A program made the position numbers and the translations under genes. A stretch of 5,375 nt of DNA, taken from contig WTKG01000011.1 of assembly GCA_011524475.1 (NCBI GenBank), forward strand, positions 1 through 5,375, in the 5' to 3' direction. Of the stretch, positions 1 to 5,375 are shown piece by piece; position 1 is the stretch's first letter; the number at the start of each line of letters is the position of its first letter. The stretch is from Demequinaceae bacterium (GTDB lineage Bacteria > Actinomycetota > Actinomycetes > Actinomycetales > Demequinaceae). Under the pieces are notes generated by a model that saw nothing but the letters and a program-made list of their open reading frames with translations, was not told the origin of the DNA and did no database searches.

Positions 1-481
1 CTCCTGCAACGGTCGCGACAATCAATGCGGCAAAGAATGACCCCGCAGCGCCGAGGCTCACCCACCGTCGCCGCACCGGGTCGGGATACTCTTCCGCTGT
101 GGTGAGCATGGTGATGGAGGCTTGATCCGTTGCCATAAAAACCAAGCCATAACGCCACCGCCGGGGATACGCCGCAAAGAGGGGAGCAAGCGCCGCGGAA
201 TAAAGCGCAAAGCGGGCATTGATCACCAAGGCGGTGAGCACCACAATCCCGAGAGGTGCGTCCAGCCGCAACTGCTCCAGAATCGCGATTTGTGCCGTCC
301 CTGCCACCACGGTGGCAGAACCCAGGGGACCCACCCACGGTTCCACGCCCACATCCCGCACCAGCGCGCCAAAGGCAAGCCCAAACAACACGGCGCTTGG
401 CAGCAGCGGCGCAATCGCCTTCGTGCCCGTCCATAGGTCGCGCTGTTGACGCGGCCCTATGCCCACCACCGTGTGTGCCAT
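1..481 (-). CDS. azlC: AzlC-family branched-chain amino acid exporter, large subunit (3' end cut off by window edge)
   Basis: Membrane protein of the AzlC/YgaZ family, the large subunit of a two-part exporter of branched-chain amino acids; its small AzlD/YgaH partner is usually the next gene and would lie beyond the left edge. Translating the minus strand from the ATG at 481 gives 160 codons without a stop. Hydrophobic segments lie near residues 23-41, 50-67, 76-98 and 141-160. Family-like features are the small-residue segment VVAGTAQIAIL (58-68), the VINARFALYSAALAP stretch (86-100) and the TDQ at 118-120, where many members have TDE. The start is uncertain: AGGGG lies only one base before this ATG, too close for a normal ribosome site, so the mRNA may be leaderless or a GTG at codon 5 or 6 may be used. 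Family assignment rests on recalled motif patterns and hydrophobicity; the substrate is inferred. About one third of the protein is missing. Confidence 0.82.
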   Translation of the reverse strand, partial: MAHTVVGIGPRQQRDLWTGTKAIAPLLPSAVLFGLAFGALVRDVGVEPWVGPLGSATVVAGTAQIAILEQLRLDAPLGIVVLTALVINARFALYSAALAPLFAAYPRRWRYGLVFMATDQASITMLTTAEEYPDPVRRRWVSLGAAGSFFAALIVATVAG

Positions 482-612
482 GCCCCTAGTTAAGCAGAGG
501 GAACAAAAGTGGCCTTCCCAGCGTCTATACCCATGCCGCCTCGGCGCGAGCCGCGCGGCCTCAGACTTTGTTCATCTAGATTGGTGCGAGGGCACAAGCC
601 ACAGGAGGGCAC
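482..612. promoter_or_regulatory. Divergent intergenic region between azlC and msrB
   Basis: This gap of 131 bases must hold the promoters of both divergent genes. On the minus strand TATAGA (529-524) looks like a -10 box placed about 40 bases before the azlC start, but no good -35 stands 16-18 bases upstream. On the plus strand TAGATT (577-582) is a possible weak -10 for msrB, also without a recognisable -35. A GC-rich imperfect hairpin lies at 535-559: outer arms GCCGC and GCGGC, inner arms GGC and GCC around GCGA. It could be an operator or only a product of base composition. No known regulator site is recognised. Confidence 0.3.
603..609 (+). promoter_or_regulatory. Ribosome binding site of msrB
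   Basis: AGGAGGG is a near-perfect Shine-Dalgarno sequence ending three bases before the ATG at 613 (four bases if only AGGAGG pairs). The spacing is slightly tight, but the match is strong and fixes the msrB start. Confidence 0.8.
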
Positions 613-1053
613 ATGGCCGAGGTAGACAAGACCGACGAGCAGTGGCGGGCAGAACTCAACGACGAAGAGTTTCGCGTGCTCCGCGAAAACGGCACTGAGC
701 CAGCGTGGTCGGGTGAACTGCTCAACAACAAGGCCACCGGCATGTACAAGTGCCGCGGCTGTGGCGCCGAGCTCTTTCCCTCGGACACCAAGTTTGATTC
801 CGGTTCTGGGTGGCCTAGCTTTTATAAGGCCGCAGAGCGTTCGGCAGTCACTCTCATCAACGACCGTTCGTTTGGCATGATCCGCACCGAAGTGCGGTGC
901 GCCACCTGCGACTCGCACCTGGGTCACCTCTTTGACGACGGCTGGAACACCCCTACCGGCAACCGCTACTGCATCAACTCGGTGTGCTTGACGTTTGAAG
1001 AAAGCGACGAGGACTCCGGTAACGATTCAGAAGGCAAGGCCGCAGGGGAATAA
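613..1053 (+). CDS. msrB: Peptide-methionine (R)-S-oxide reductase MsrB
   Basis: Cytosolic repair enzyme that reduces methionine-R-sulfoxide, free or in proteins, back to methionine, normally with electrons from thioredoxin. The protein has 146 residues, normal for a stand-alone MsrB, and no signal peptide. The N-terminal part carries the usual LRENGTEPAWSGEL stretch (23-36). Two CxxC pairs, C47/C50 and C96/C99, form the structural zinc site. The SGSGWPSFY segment (63-71), HLGH (102-105) and RYCINS (118-123) follow, with C120 as catalytic cysteine. Oddities: residue 65 is Ser, where many bacterial MsrBs have the resolving Cys (SGCGWPSF), and an extra Cys stands at 125, five residues after the catalytic one. 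The last 18 residues form an acidic, Gly/Ser-rich tail that is probably disordered. A downstream gene starts four bases after the stop, so the two are probably co-transcribed. Identity is very secure; the reduction mechanism is not. Confidence 0.97.
   Translation: MAEVDKTDEQWRAELNDEEFRVLRENGTEPAWSGELLNNKATGMYKCRGCGAELFPSDTKFDSGSGWPSFYKAAERSAVTLINDRSFGMIRTEVRCATCDSHLGHLFDDGWNTPTGNRYCINSVCLTFEESDEDSGNDSEGKAAGE
1044..1049 (+). promoter_or_regulatory. Ribosome binding site of the gene after msrB
   Basis: AGGGGA lies inside the last codons of msrB and eight bases before the GTG at 1058. This supports that GTG over the upstream in-frame ATG at 995 or the later ATG at 1088, neither of which has a comparable site at the right distance. 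The overlap with the end of msrB suggests translational coupling. Confidence 0.6.
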
Positions 1054-1057
1054 CGTC

Positions 1058-1687
1058 GTGGCTCGCGCACCTTTTCGCCGTCCCGCCATGCTCGACATGG
1101 AGATGGCAGATCAACTTGAAGGGGACATCGACCCGGCTGATCGTGCGCTCATCGCTCACGAGACGGCCGCGGCCTTGGTGGCTCAGGCGCGTGAGTCTGG
1201 CGACCCGCAGCTGGTGGCACGGCTGGTGGCATTGGTGGACAGCGAAGGCATCGACACCGTGGCCATGATGTGGTCCAAGGCAGAAGCGCACACCCTGCCG
1301 GGGGCCTTGTGGCGGCTCTACATGCTGCGCGAATGGACCAAGTCGGACGCCCGCGCGATAGCCCGCTCCTACCAAGCAGGGGTGCATGCAGCACAGGTGC
1401 GTGCCGCCATTGCCGGAGTGGTAGACCCCCCGGGGCCGGAGGAGGTGCAGCGTCTCGCCGATGAGGTTCTCAGTGGCGTATTTGCCGGAGACCTCGCAGT
1501 GGCTCTTGAACGTGCAGGGGCGTTTTGTCGCGTGATTGCCACGGGAGCGGCTTTCGAAGCCGAAACAGACGATGGCGTTGCAGACTCCCGCGCACACCAC
1601 ACCAGCCTCAAAGCGGCACAGTTGTTACGCACCGGCGAAGACCTGGAGACGTGCGCACGCATGTGGCGTGACAAACGTCTCGACTAA
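1058..1687 (+). CDS. Conserved-looking helical protein of unknown function, coupled to msrB
   Basis: I recognise the general look of a conserved actinobacterial protein but cannot give it a function. From the GTG at 1058 it has 209 residues. It is soluble, with no signal peptide or membrane segment, and looks almost wholly alpha-helical, with many Ala, Leu, Arg and Glu. Probable helices cover about 26-48, 50-62, 80-95, 97-119, 127-162 and 183-203. The most family-like stretches are LPGALWRLYMLREW (80-93) and DPPGPEEVQRLADEVLSG (123-140), the latter running into GDLAVALERAGAFCRV (144-159). Only two Cys are present (157 and 199), with no metal-site pattern and no obvious catalytic motif. The start was chosen for the AGGGGA site eight bases upstream; an in-frame ATG at 995 would put 21 unlikely residues inside the msrB frame. 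It follows msrB by four bases and converges with mutT1. Position suggests a link to MsrB, but that is inference only. Confidence 0.85.
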   Translation: MARAPFRRPAMLDMEMADQLEGDIDPADRALIAHETAAALVAQARESGDPQLVARLVALVDSEGIDTVAMMWSKAEAHTLPGALWRLYMLREWTKSDARAIARSYQAGVHAAQVRAAIAGVVDPPGPEEVQRLADEVLSGVFAGDLAVALERAGAFCRVIATGAAFEAETDDGVADSRAHHTSLKAAQLLRTGEDLETCARMWRDKRLD

Positions 1688-1701
1688 CCGGATTGGACTT
1701 T

Positions 1702-1717
1702 TGCGCCGCGAGGCGTA
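1702..1717 (+). other. Small GNRA-loop hairpin after the unknown gene
   Basis: On the plus strand TGCGCC (1702-1707) pairs with GGCGTA (1712-1717), including one G-U pair, around the tetraloop GCGA, a stable GNRA loop. It lies 14 bases after the stop of the unknown gene. No U-run follows, so it is a weak terminator candidate; it may instead protect the 3' end of the msrB transcript or have no role. Confidence 0.3.
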
Positions 1718-1722
1718 CAGTG

Positions 1723-1814
1723 AAAAGCGACGACGGAGCGCGGTAGCCCCGGGCTCCAACATCAGCCGCTTCGAGCGGCCTTCGCGCCGACTGGCGCTCC
1801 CGCTCCGCCGTCAC
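1723..1814 (-). terminator. Multi-hairpin 3' structure and probable terminator of the acs-ppk-mutT1 operon
   Basis: In minus-strand RNA, bases 1814-1801 pair with 1740-1727 to give an unbroken 14-bp stem with two G-U pairs. The stem is followed directly by UUUU (1726-1723), as in an intrinsic terminator. The stem encloses about 60 bases that can fold into three further hairpins: 1797-1784 (GCGCC/GGCGC, 4-base loop), 1779-1765 (GCCGCT/AGCGGC, 3-base loop) and 1755-1745 (AGCC/GGCT). The element begins 5 bases after the mutT1 stop codon. Because the loop is so large and the U-run so short, it could also be a structured 3' UTR, a small RNA or a palindromic repeat. The fold was worked out by hand, without energies. 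Confidence 0.5.
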
Positions 1815-1819
1815 ACACC

Positions 1820-2776
1820 TCAGTCCACGTGCGTCTCGGACGCCACCACGAGCGGGCCGTCTGGGCCATCCACAAGGTGCGCCACCATCAGGCCACCGGG
1901 GGGAAGGTACGGGTTGCTGGCCGGAAACGTGCCAGTGGAGTGTTTATCTGTGGCGGCCTTCAACACGTCAATGAGGCTTCCCAGCGTGGGCCGGTGAACA
2001 CACACCGCCCCGTTGCTTGACTTGCGCATGAGAGCCGTGAGGGCGGCCGTCGTTTTGTGAGATTTTTTGTCGTGGGTGCGTTCGGTGAGTTCTTCCACCA
2101 GCCGGATCCTTTTTTCCGTTGCGGTGGCATAGGGCTGGAGCGTCATCACACATCGCGCGGCCGGTGACGAATGCAAGTACGTGACGCCGTAGGCGGCGAA
2201 AGTGATGGTCAAGCGATCCGCCCGGAGGGCACCTTCGCGTTTGAGGGGCCGGGCGAGGTCTGAAAGGTTCCACGAGCTGCGGTCACGGGCGTGTGCGTGC
2301 CGCGCAATTACCAACGCTCGCGTCTGCAAGCGCCCGGTTTTCCACGCTTCTTCGAGCGCCTCCAGTGGGCCCAGGTCTACTTCGCGTGTGATGCGCCTAC
2401 GCGCCATAGCCACGGTGAGCCATTTGGTGTCATCCACCTCTGAGCGCGGAGCACGTTTCCAGTCAGGCAGCGCGGCCCGCGCCGGGTTCTTTTTGCTTTG
2501 TGCGCGTGCGGCCCAATAGTGCACAACCTTGTGTTTCCCGCCGGAGGCCGCGTACTCCACCTGAGGGAGTGGGATCCCCAGGGTGACGTACCGCCCGGTC
2601 TCTTCGAAGACTTCCCGCGCCGCTGTCTCCACAATCGTTTCGCCTGGGTCTGCTTTGCCTTTGGGCCATGACCAGTCGTCGTAGCGCGGCCGGTGAATGG
2701 CGAGCACCTCCAGCACGCCTTGCCGTTCGCGCCACAGCAAGGCACCTGCGGCTATGACGTCCGCTTTCTTTCCCAC
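1820..2776 (-). CDS. mutT1: MutT1-type Nudix hydrolase fused to a histidine phosphatase domain (8-oxo-(d)GTP clean-up)
   Basis: Two-domain cytosolic protein of 318 residues. The N-terminal Nudix domain (about 6-145) carries a nearly complete Nudix box at 40-62: G40, E46, R54-E55, E58-E59 and G61 fit GX5EX7REUXEEXG, while the usual hydrophobic residue after the last Gly is R62. The C-terminal half (about 153-318) looks like a histidine phosphatase: R159-H160 in ARHAHA as the phospho-accepting His motif, R208 in SSPAAR, an acidic EE at 228-229, and H261 in CVHRP. In mycobacterial MutT1 this pair of domains degrades 8-oxo-dGTP and 8-oxo-GTP, limiting oxidative mutation; the same substrates are inferred here. 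The GTG start at 2776 shares its first base with the ppk stop (TAGTG) and has AAGAAGG seven bases upstream, so translation is probably coupled to ppk. An in-frame ATG at 2890 lies deep in ppk and would add 38 residues without family character. Confidence 0.9.
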   Translation of the reverse strand: MGKKADVIAAGALLWRERQGVLEVLAIHRPRYDDWSWPKGKADPGETIVETAAREVFEETGRYVTLGIPLPQVEYAASGGKHKVVHYWAARAQSKKNPARAALPDWKRAPRSEVDDTKWLTVAMARRRITREVDLGPLEALEEAWKTGRLQTRALVIARHAHARDRSSWNLSDLARPLKREGALRADRLTITFAAYGVTYLHSSPAARCVMTLQPYATATEKRIRLVEELTERTHDKKSHKTTAALTALMRKSSNGAVCVHRPTLGSLIDVLKAATDKHSTGTFPASNPYLPPGGLMVAHLVDGPDGPLVVASETHVD

Positions 2777-5001
2777 TAGCTGGCCTTCTTGCGACGCTTG
2801 GCTTGTCTGGCGATAAATGTTTGTTGCACGTCGGTGGCGTCCTCTCCGCCGGTGGCGCGTTCCCAACTGCCATCGCCACGCAGTTCCCATCCGGCGTAGC
2901 CAGGATCCATCGCCATGTCGATATTGGTAAGCAGGTGCGCCGTTTGGCGAGGTTCCACGATCCGCACCAAAGCCTCGACGCGACGGTCAAGGTTGCGGTG
3001 CATCAAGTCTGCGGAACCGATGTACACCTCCGGTTCGTCGTCCCCAGCGAAGGCGTAGATGCGGGAGTGTTCCAAGAACCGTCCCAGGATGGATCGCACC
3101 CGAATGTTCTCGCTGAGCCCCGGCATCCCTGGCTTCAACGCGCAGATGCCTCGCACCACTAGTTCGACTGTGACCCCGGCCTGACTTGCGCGATACAAGG
3201 CGTCAATCGTTTCCTCATCCACGATGGCGTTCACTTTGATCTTGACCCACGCCTCCTTGCCTTTACGGGCACGCTTCACTTGAGCTTTGATGCGGGAGAT
3301 GAGTCCCGATCGCACGTTTGTGGGTGCCACGAGGAGCCGGCGAAACTTTGCTTTGGGCGCGTATCCGGACAACCGGTTAAACAGTTTGGTGAGGTCTGCC
3401 CCTACTTGCGGGTCACTGGTGAGCAGTCCGTAGTCCTCATAGTGGCGGGCTGTGCGCGGGTGGTAGTTTCCCGTGCCGATGTGGCAGTAGCGGCGCAGGC
3501 CGTCGTCGTCTTGACGCACCACTAGGGACAGTTTGCAGTGCGTCTTGAGACCGATCAGCCCGTAGACCACGTGCACTCCAGCCTGCTCTAGTTTGCGGGC
3601 CCAGGAGATGTTTCGCTCCTCGTCAAACCGGGCCTTAATCTCCACCACTGCGAGCACCTGTTTGCCGTTTCGGGCAGCCTGAATAAGCGAGTCCACAATG
3701 GGGCTGTCTCCCGACGTGCGGTACAGAGTCTGTTTGATGGCCAACACGTGTGGGTCGACGGCCGCCTGGGCTAGGAACGCTTGTACGGAGGTAGAGAACG
3801 AGTCGTACGGGTGGTGGAGCAAGATGTCGTCCCGCCGGATCGCTTCCAGCACATCCGCTTCCGTGGAGGTCTCCACGGGAGCCAGACGGTGGTGGGTGGT
3901 GGGCCGGAAAGCGGGGTACAGCAGCGACGGCCGGTCCAGGGAGGAGATGGCCCGCAGCCCCCGCAGATCCAAGGGCGCGGGCAGGCGGTAGACGTCCTCT
4001 TCCGTGATGCCTAGTTCGCGCACCAGTAGTTCTTGAACGGTGGGCGACAGGTCTTCTGCCACTTCGAGGCGCACGGCGGGACCAAAGCGCCTCCGCAGCA
4101 GTTCTTGTTCCATGGCCTTGAGAATGTTTTCCGCGTCGTCTTCTTCTACCTCGACGTCTTCGTTACGGGTCACCCGGAACGTGTAGTGCTTGACGATTTC
4201 CATGCCCGGGAACAGGTATTCCAAATGCGCCGCAATCACGTCCTCAATAGGCACAAAACTGTGGGTTTCAGCGTCGAATTCGTCGCCGCTCGGGGCAGGG
4301 ATAGACGTTTTTTTAGGATCGACCGCCAGCAACCGTGGCAACGTCTCTGGAATCTTTACCCGCGCAAAACGATCCTTACCTGAGTCTGGATCTTTCACAT
4401 CTACCGCGAGATTGAGTGACAACCCAGAGATGTAGGGGAAGGGGTGGGCAGGGTCCACCGCCAAGGGCGTGAGTACCGGGAAGATGTCTTTCTTGAACAA
4501 GGTGCGCAAGCGATCCTGTTCAACGGTGTCTAAGTCATCCCAGTGGACGATGAAAATGCCTTCGCGCCCCAGCTTGGGCAGCACGTCGTTTTCGAATACA
4601 GCCGCATGCCTGTCCATCAACACATGCGCGCGACTCGTGAGTTTTCCCACTAGGCGGGTGGGGCTCAAGCCTGCGGCGCTTGGTACCGCGAACCCCGCGG
4701 CGATGCGACGGCGGAGCCCTGCCAGGCGCACCATAAAAAACTCGTCCAAGTTAGACGCGAAGATCGCCAAAAACTTGGCACGTTCCAACAGCGGCGTGCG
4801 CGGGTCCTCCGCAAGTTCCAGCACCCGCTCATTGAAGGCCAGCCACGATAACTCCCGATCCAGAAAGCGATCCGTGGGCAGTTCCGCCTCACCGCTGTCG
4901 TCACTGGCTTCTGTGGCTACGTGAGGTACGGCGAAGGTTTCGTCGTTGTCTGCTTCCCGCAAAGCCTGTGTAGCAGTCTTGGCTTCGGGAGAGTCACTCA
5001 T
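2776..5001 (-). CDS. ppk: Polyphosphate kinase PPK1
   Basis: Reversibly transfers the gamma phosphate of ATP to inorganic polyphosphate, working through a phosphohistidine enzyme. It has 741 residues, slightly longer than E. coli PPK (about 690) because of an acidic, low-complexity leader of about 42 residues. The N domain begins at [16 protein letters not shown] (45-60) with the family segment [16 protein letters not shown] (81-96). The middle part (about 150-360) matches the head domain. The two phospholipase-D-like C domains hold the catalytic residues: R428 in KQTLYR and R458 in EIKARFDE (the E. coli R375 and R405 positions), H488 in LKTHCK (the autophosphorylated His, E. coli H435), and H645 in FLEHSR (E. 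coli H592). [14 protein letters not shown] (663-676) follows. All key residues are present, so it should be active. The ATG at 5001 is the first possible start after an in-frame stop at 5029-5031. It lies 27 bases after acs and overlaps mutT1 by one base. A basic KRRKK tail ends the protein. Confidence 0.97.
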   Translation of the reverse strand: MSDSPEAKTATQALREADNDETFAVPHVATEASDDSGEAELPTDRFLDRELSWLAFNERVLELAEDPRTPLLERAKFLAIFASNLDEFFMVRLAGLRRRIAAGFAVPSAAGLSPTRLVGKLTSRAHVLMDRHAAVFENDVLPKLGREGIFIVHWDDLDTVEQDRLRTLFKKDIFPVLTPLAVDPAHPFPYISGLSLNLAVDVKDPDSGKDRFARVKIPETLPRLLAVDPKKTSIPAPSGDEFDAETHSFVPIEDVIAAHLEYLFPGMEIVKHYTFRVTRNEDVEVEEDDAENILKAMEQELLRRRFGPAVRLEVAEDLSPTVQELLVRELGITEEDVYRLPAPLDLRGLRAISSLDRPSLLYPAFRPTTHHRLAPVETSTEADVLEAIRRDDILLHHPYDSFSTSVQAFLAQAAVDPHVLAIKQTLYRTSGDSPIVDSLIQAARNGKQVLAVVEIKARFDEERNISWARKLEQAGVHVVYGLIGLKTHCKLSLVVRQDDDGLRRYCHIGTGNYHPRTARHYEDYGLLTSDPQVGADLTKLFNRLSGYAPKAKFRRLLVAPTNVRSGLISRIKAQVKRARKGKEAWVKIKVNAIVDEETIDALYRASQAGVTVELVVRGICALKPGMPGLSENIRVRSILGRFLEHSRIYAFAGDDEPEVYIGSADLMHRNLDRRVEALVRIVEPRQTAHLLTNIDMAMDPGYAGWELRGDGSWERATGGEDATDVQQTFIARQAKRRKKAS
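2784..2790 (-). promoter_or_regulatory. Ribosome binding site of mutT1 inside the 3' end of ppk
   Basis: AAGAAGG on the minus strand lies seven bases before the GTG at 2776, within the last Lys-Lys-Ala codons of ppk. It decides the mutT1 start and shows that ppk and mutT1 are read from one mRNA. Confidence 0.6.
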
Positions 5002-5009
5002 GTCTCCAT
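4998..5009 (-). other. Three-codon mini-ORF overlapping the ppk start
   Basis: On the minus strand ATG GAG ACA TGA encodes only Met-Glu-Thr, and its stop overlaps the ppk ATG in the sequence ATGA (5001-4998). The ppk start itself has only GGAG two bases upstream, a spacing too short for a normal ribosome site. A ribosome that starts at the upstream ATG and terminates could restart on ppk. No clear ribosome site precedes the mini-ORF either (only GAAG about nine bases upstream), so this may be chance. Confidence 0.25.
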
Positions 5010-5028
5010 GGTGACACGCTTCGGGCTG

Positions 5029-5375
5029 CTAGGAGGACTCGGCTGCGTTGCTCGCCAGGCCCTCCCGAATCGCCTCCATTACCGACGGGTCCGCCAAAGT
5101 CGTGACGTCCCCGGCTTCACGGTTTTCTGCCACATCACGCAACAGTCGCCGCATGATTTTTCCTGAACGAGTTTTGGGTACCTCCGACACCACCAGGATG
5201 GTGCGAGGTTTCGCAATGGCGCCGATTTCATGTGCCACATGTGCACGGAGGGCACGGGCCACCTCCTCCCCATCCTCACTCGCGTTGTCTGCATCGGAAC
5301 GGATGATCACAAACGCCACTACTGCCTGCCCGGTGATCTCGTCGGACGCTCCTACGACCGCTGCTTCCGCAACCC
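5029..5375 (-). CDS. acs: Acetyl-CoA synthetase, C-terminal end (5' part cut off by window edge)
   Basis: AMP-forming acetate-CoA ligase: acetate + ATP + CoA gives acetyl-CoA + AMP + PPi, in the cytosol. Only the last 114 codons are in the window; the frame stays open to the right edge and ends at TAG (5031-5029). They cover the mobile C-terminal domain of the adenylate-forming superfamily. The opening AEAAVVGASDEITGQAVVAF stretch matches the usual start of this domain, and IGAIAKPRTILVV is followed by PKTRSGKIMRRLLRD. In the PKTRSGK motif the final Lys is the catalytic residue that Gcn5-type or Pat acetyltransferases modify in known Acs proteins, switching off the adenylation step. The downstream TTLADPSV segment is also typical of Acs rather than of other acyl-CoA ligases. 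It lies 27 bases before ppk on the same strand. Propionyl-CoA synthetase is a less likely alternative. Confidence 0.93.
   Translation of the reverse strand, partial: VAEAAVVGASDEITGQAVVAFVIIRSDADNASEDGEEVARALRAHVAHEIGAIAKPRTILVVSEVPKTRSGKIMRRLLRDVAENREAGDVTTLADPSVMEAIREGLASNAAESS

Noticed and set aside
490..927. Open frame of 145 codons antisense to msrB
   Set aside because: It is the complement of a certain gene in GC-rich DNA, its product has no family-like pattern, and it runs from inside msrB into the azlC-msrB intergenic region.
995..1057. ATG at 995 as start of the gene after msrB
   Set aside because: It would overlap msrB by about 60 bases, adds a basic stretch without family look, and has no ribosome site comparable to AGGGGA before the GTG at 1058.
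974..1600. Long antisense frame of 208 codons over the unknown gene
   Set aside because: The product is rich in His, Cys and Arg without domain character, as expected for a shadow frame. The plus-strand frame has coherent helical patterning and a ribosome site.
1727..1814. The 88-base cloverleaf as a tRNA (Ser or Leu size)
   Set aside because: There is no 7-bp acceptor with the right spacing, no convincing T-arm or D-arm consensus on either strand, and the closing stem is 14 bp long.
1536..1997. Plus-strand frame spanning the convergent intergenic region
   Set aside because: It overlaps the 3' ends of two real genes, its product is low-complexity and basic, and no ribosome site is present.
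2777..2890. ATG at 2890 as start of mutT1
   Set aside because: The extra 38 residues are an Arg/Gln-rich shadow of the ppk 3' end, while GTG at 2776 has a good ribosome site and begins just before the Nudix domain.
4469..4924. Plus-strand frame of 151 codons antisense to ppk
   Set aside because: It is a Ser/Arg-rich shadow of the conserved PPK N domain, with no domain pattern.
1..5375. Mobile element, CRISPR array, phage or horizontally acquired island
   Set aside because: No transposase, integrase, direct-repeat array, terminal inverted repeats or shift in base composition is visible; all genes are of core-genome type.

Overview
The window is ordinary, well-packed chromosome from a high-GC Gram-positive bacterium (Actinomycetota). 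The evidence is the GC-rich coding sequence with GC-rich third positions, GTG starts, and above all the pair ppk1 followed by a mutT1-type gene encoding a Nudix domain fused to a histidine phosphatase domain; that arrangement is known from Mycobacterium (ppk1-mutT1) and other actinobacteria. I cannot name a genus with confidence. I see no phage, transposon, CRISPR, rRNA or tRNA signature.

Layout: (1) 1-481, minus strand: the N-terminal 160 codons of an AzlC-family amino-acid exporter subunit, running off the left edge. (2) 482-612: a short divergent intergenic region. (3) 613-1687, plus strand: msrB (methionine-R-sulfoxide reductase) and, four bases after its stop, a conserved-looking helical protein of unknown function, probably co-transcribed. 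(4) 1688-1819: a convergent intergenic region holding an elaborate fold. A 14-bp closing stem, fully paired only in minus-strand RNA and followed by four U, encloses three small hairpins. (5) 1820-5375, minus strand: acs (C-terminal end only, running off the right edge), ppk1 and mutT1. The gaps are 27 nt and a 1-nt overlap, so these three form a likely operon read right to left and ending at the structured element.

How the genes may work together: the minus-strand operon groups enzymes of nucleotide and phosphate energy metabolism. Acs consumes ATP to give acetyl-CoA, AMP and PPi; PPK1 interconverts ATP and polyphosphate; MutT1 removes oxidised guanine nucleotides. Across the convergent junction, MsrB repairs oxidised methionine, so two oxidative-damage repair enzymes lie in neighbouring transcription units; this may be coincidence.

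I found no clearly new biological system. The points most worth checking are the strand-asymmetric multi-hairpin element at 1727-1814, the MsrB with Ser at the usual resolving-Cys position plus an extra Cys near the catalytic one, the uncharacterised protein coupled to msrB, and a three-codon mini-ORF overlapping the ppk start codon.
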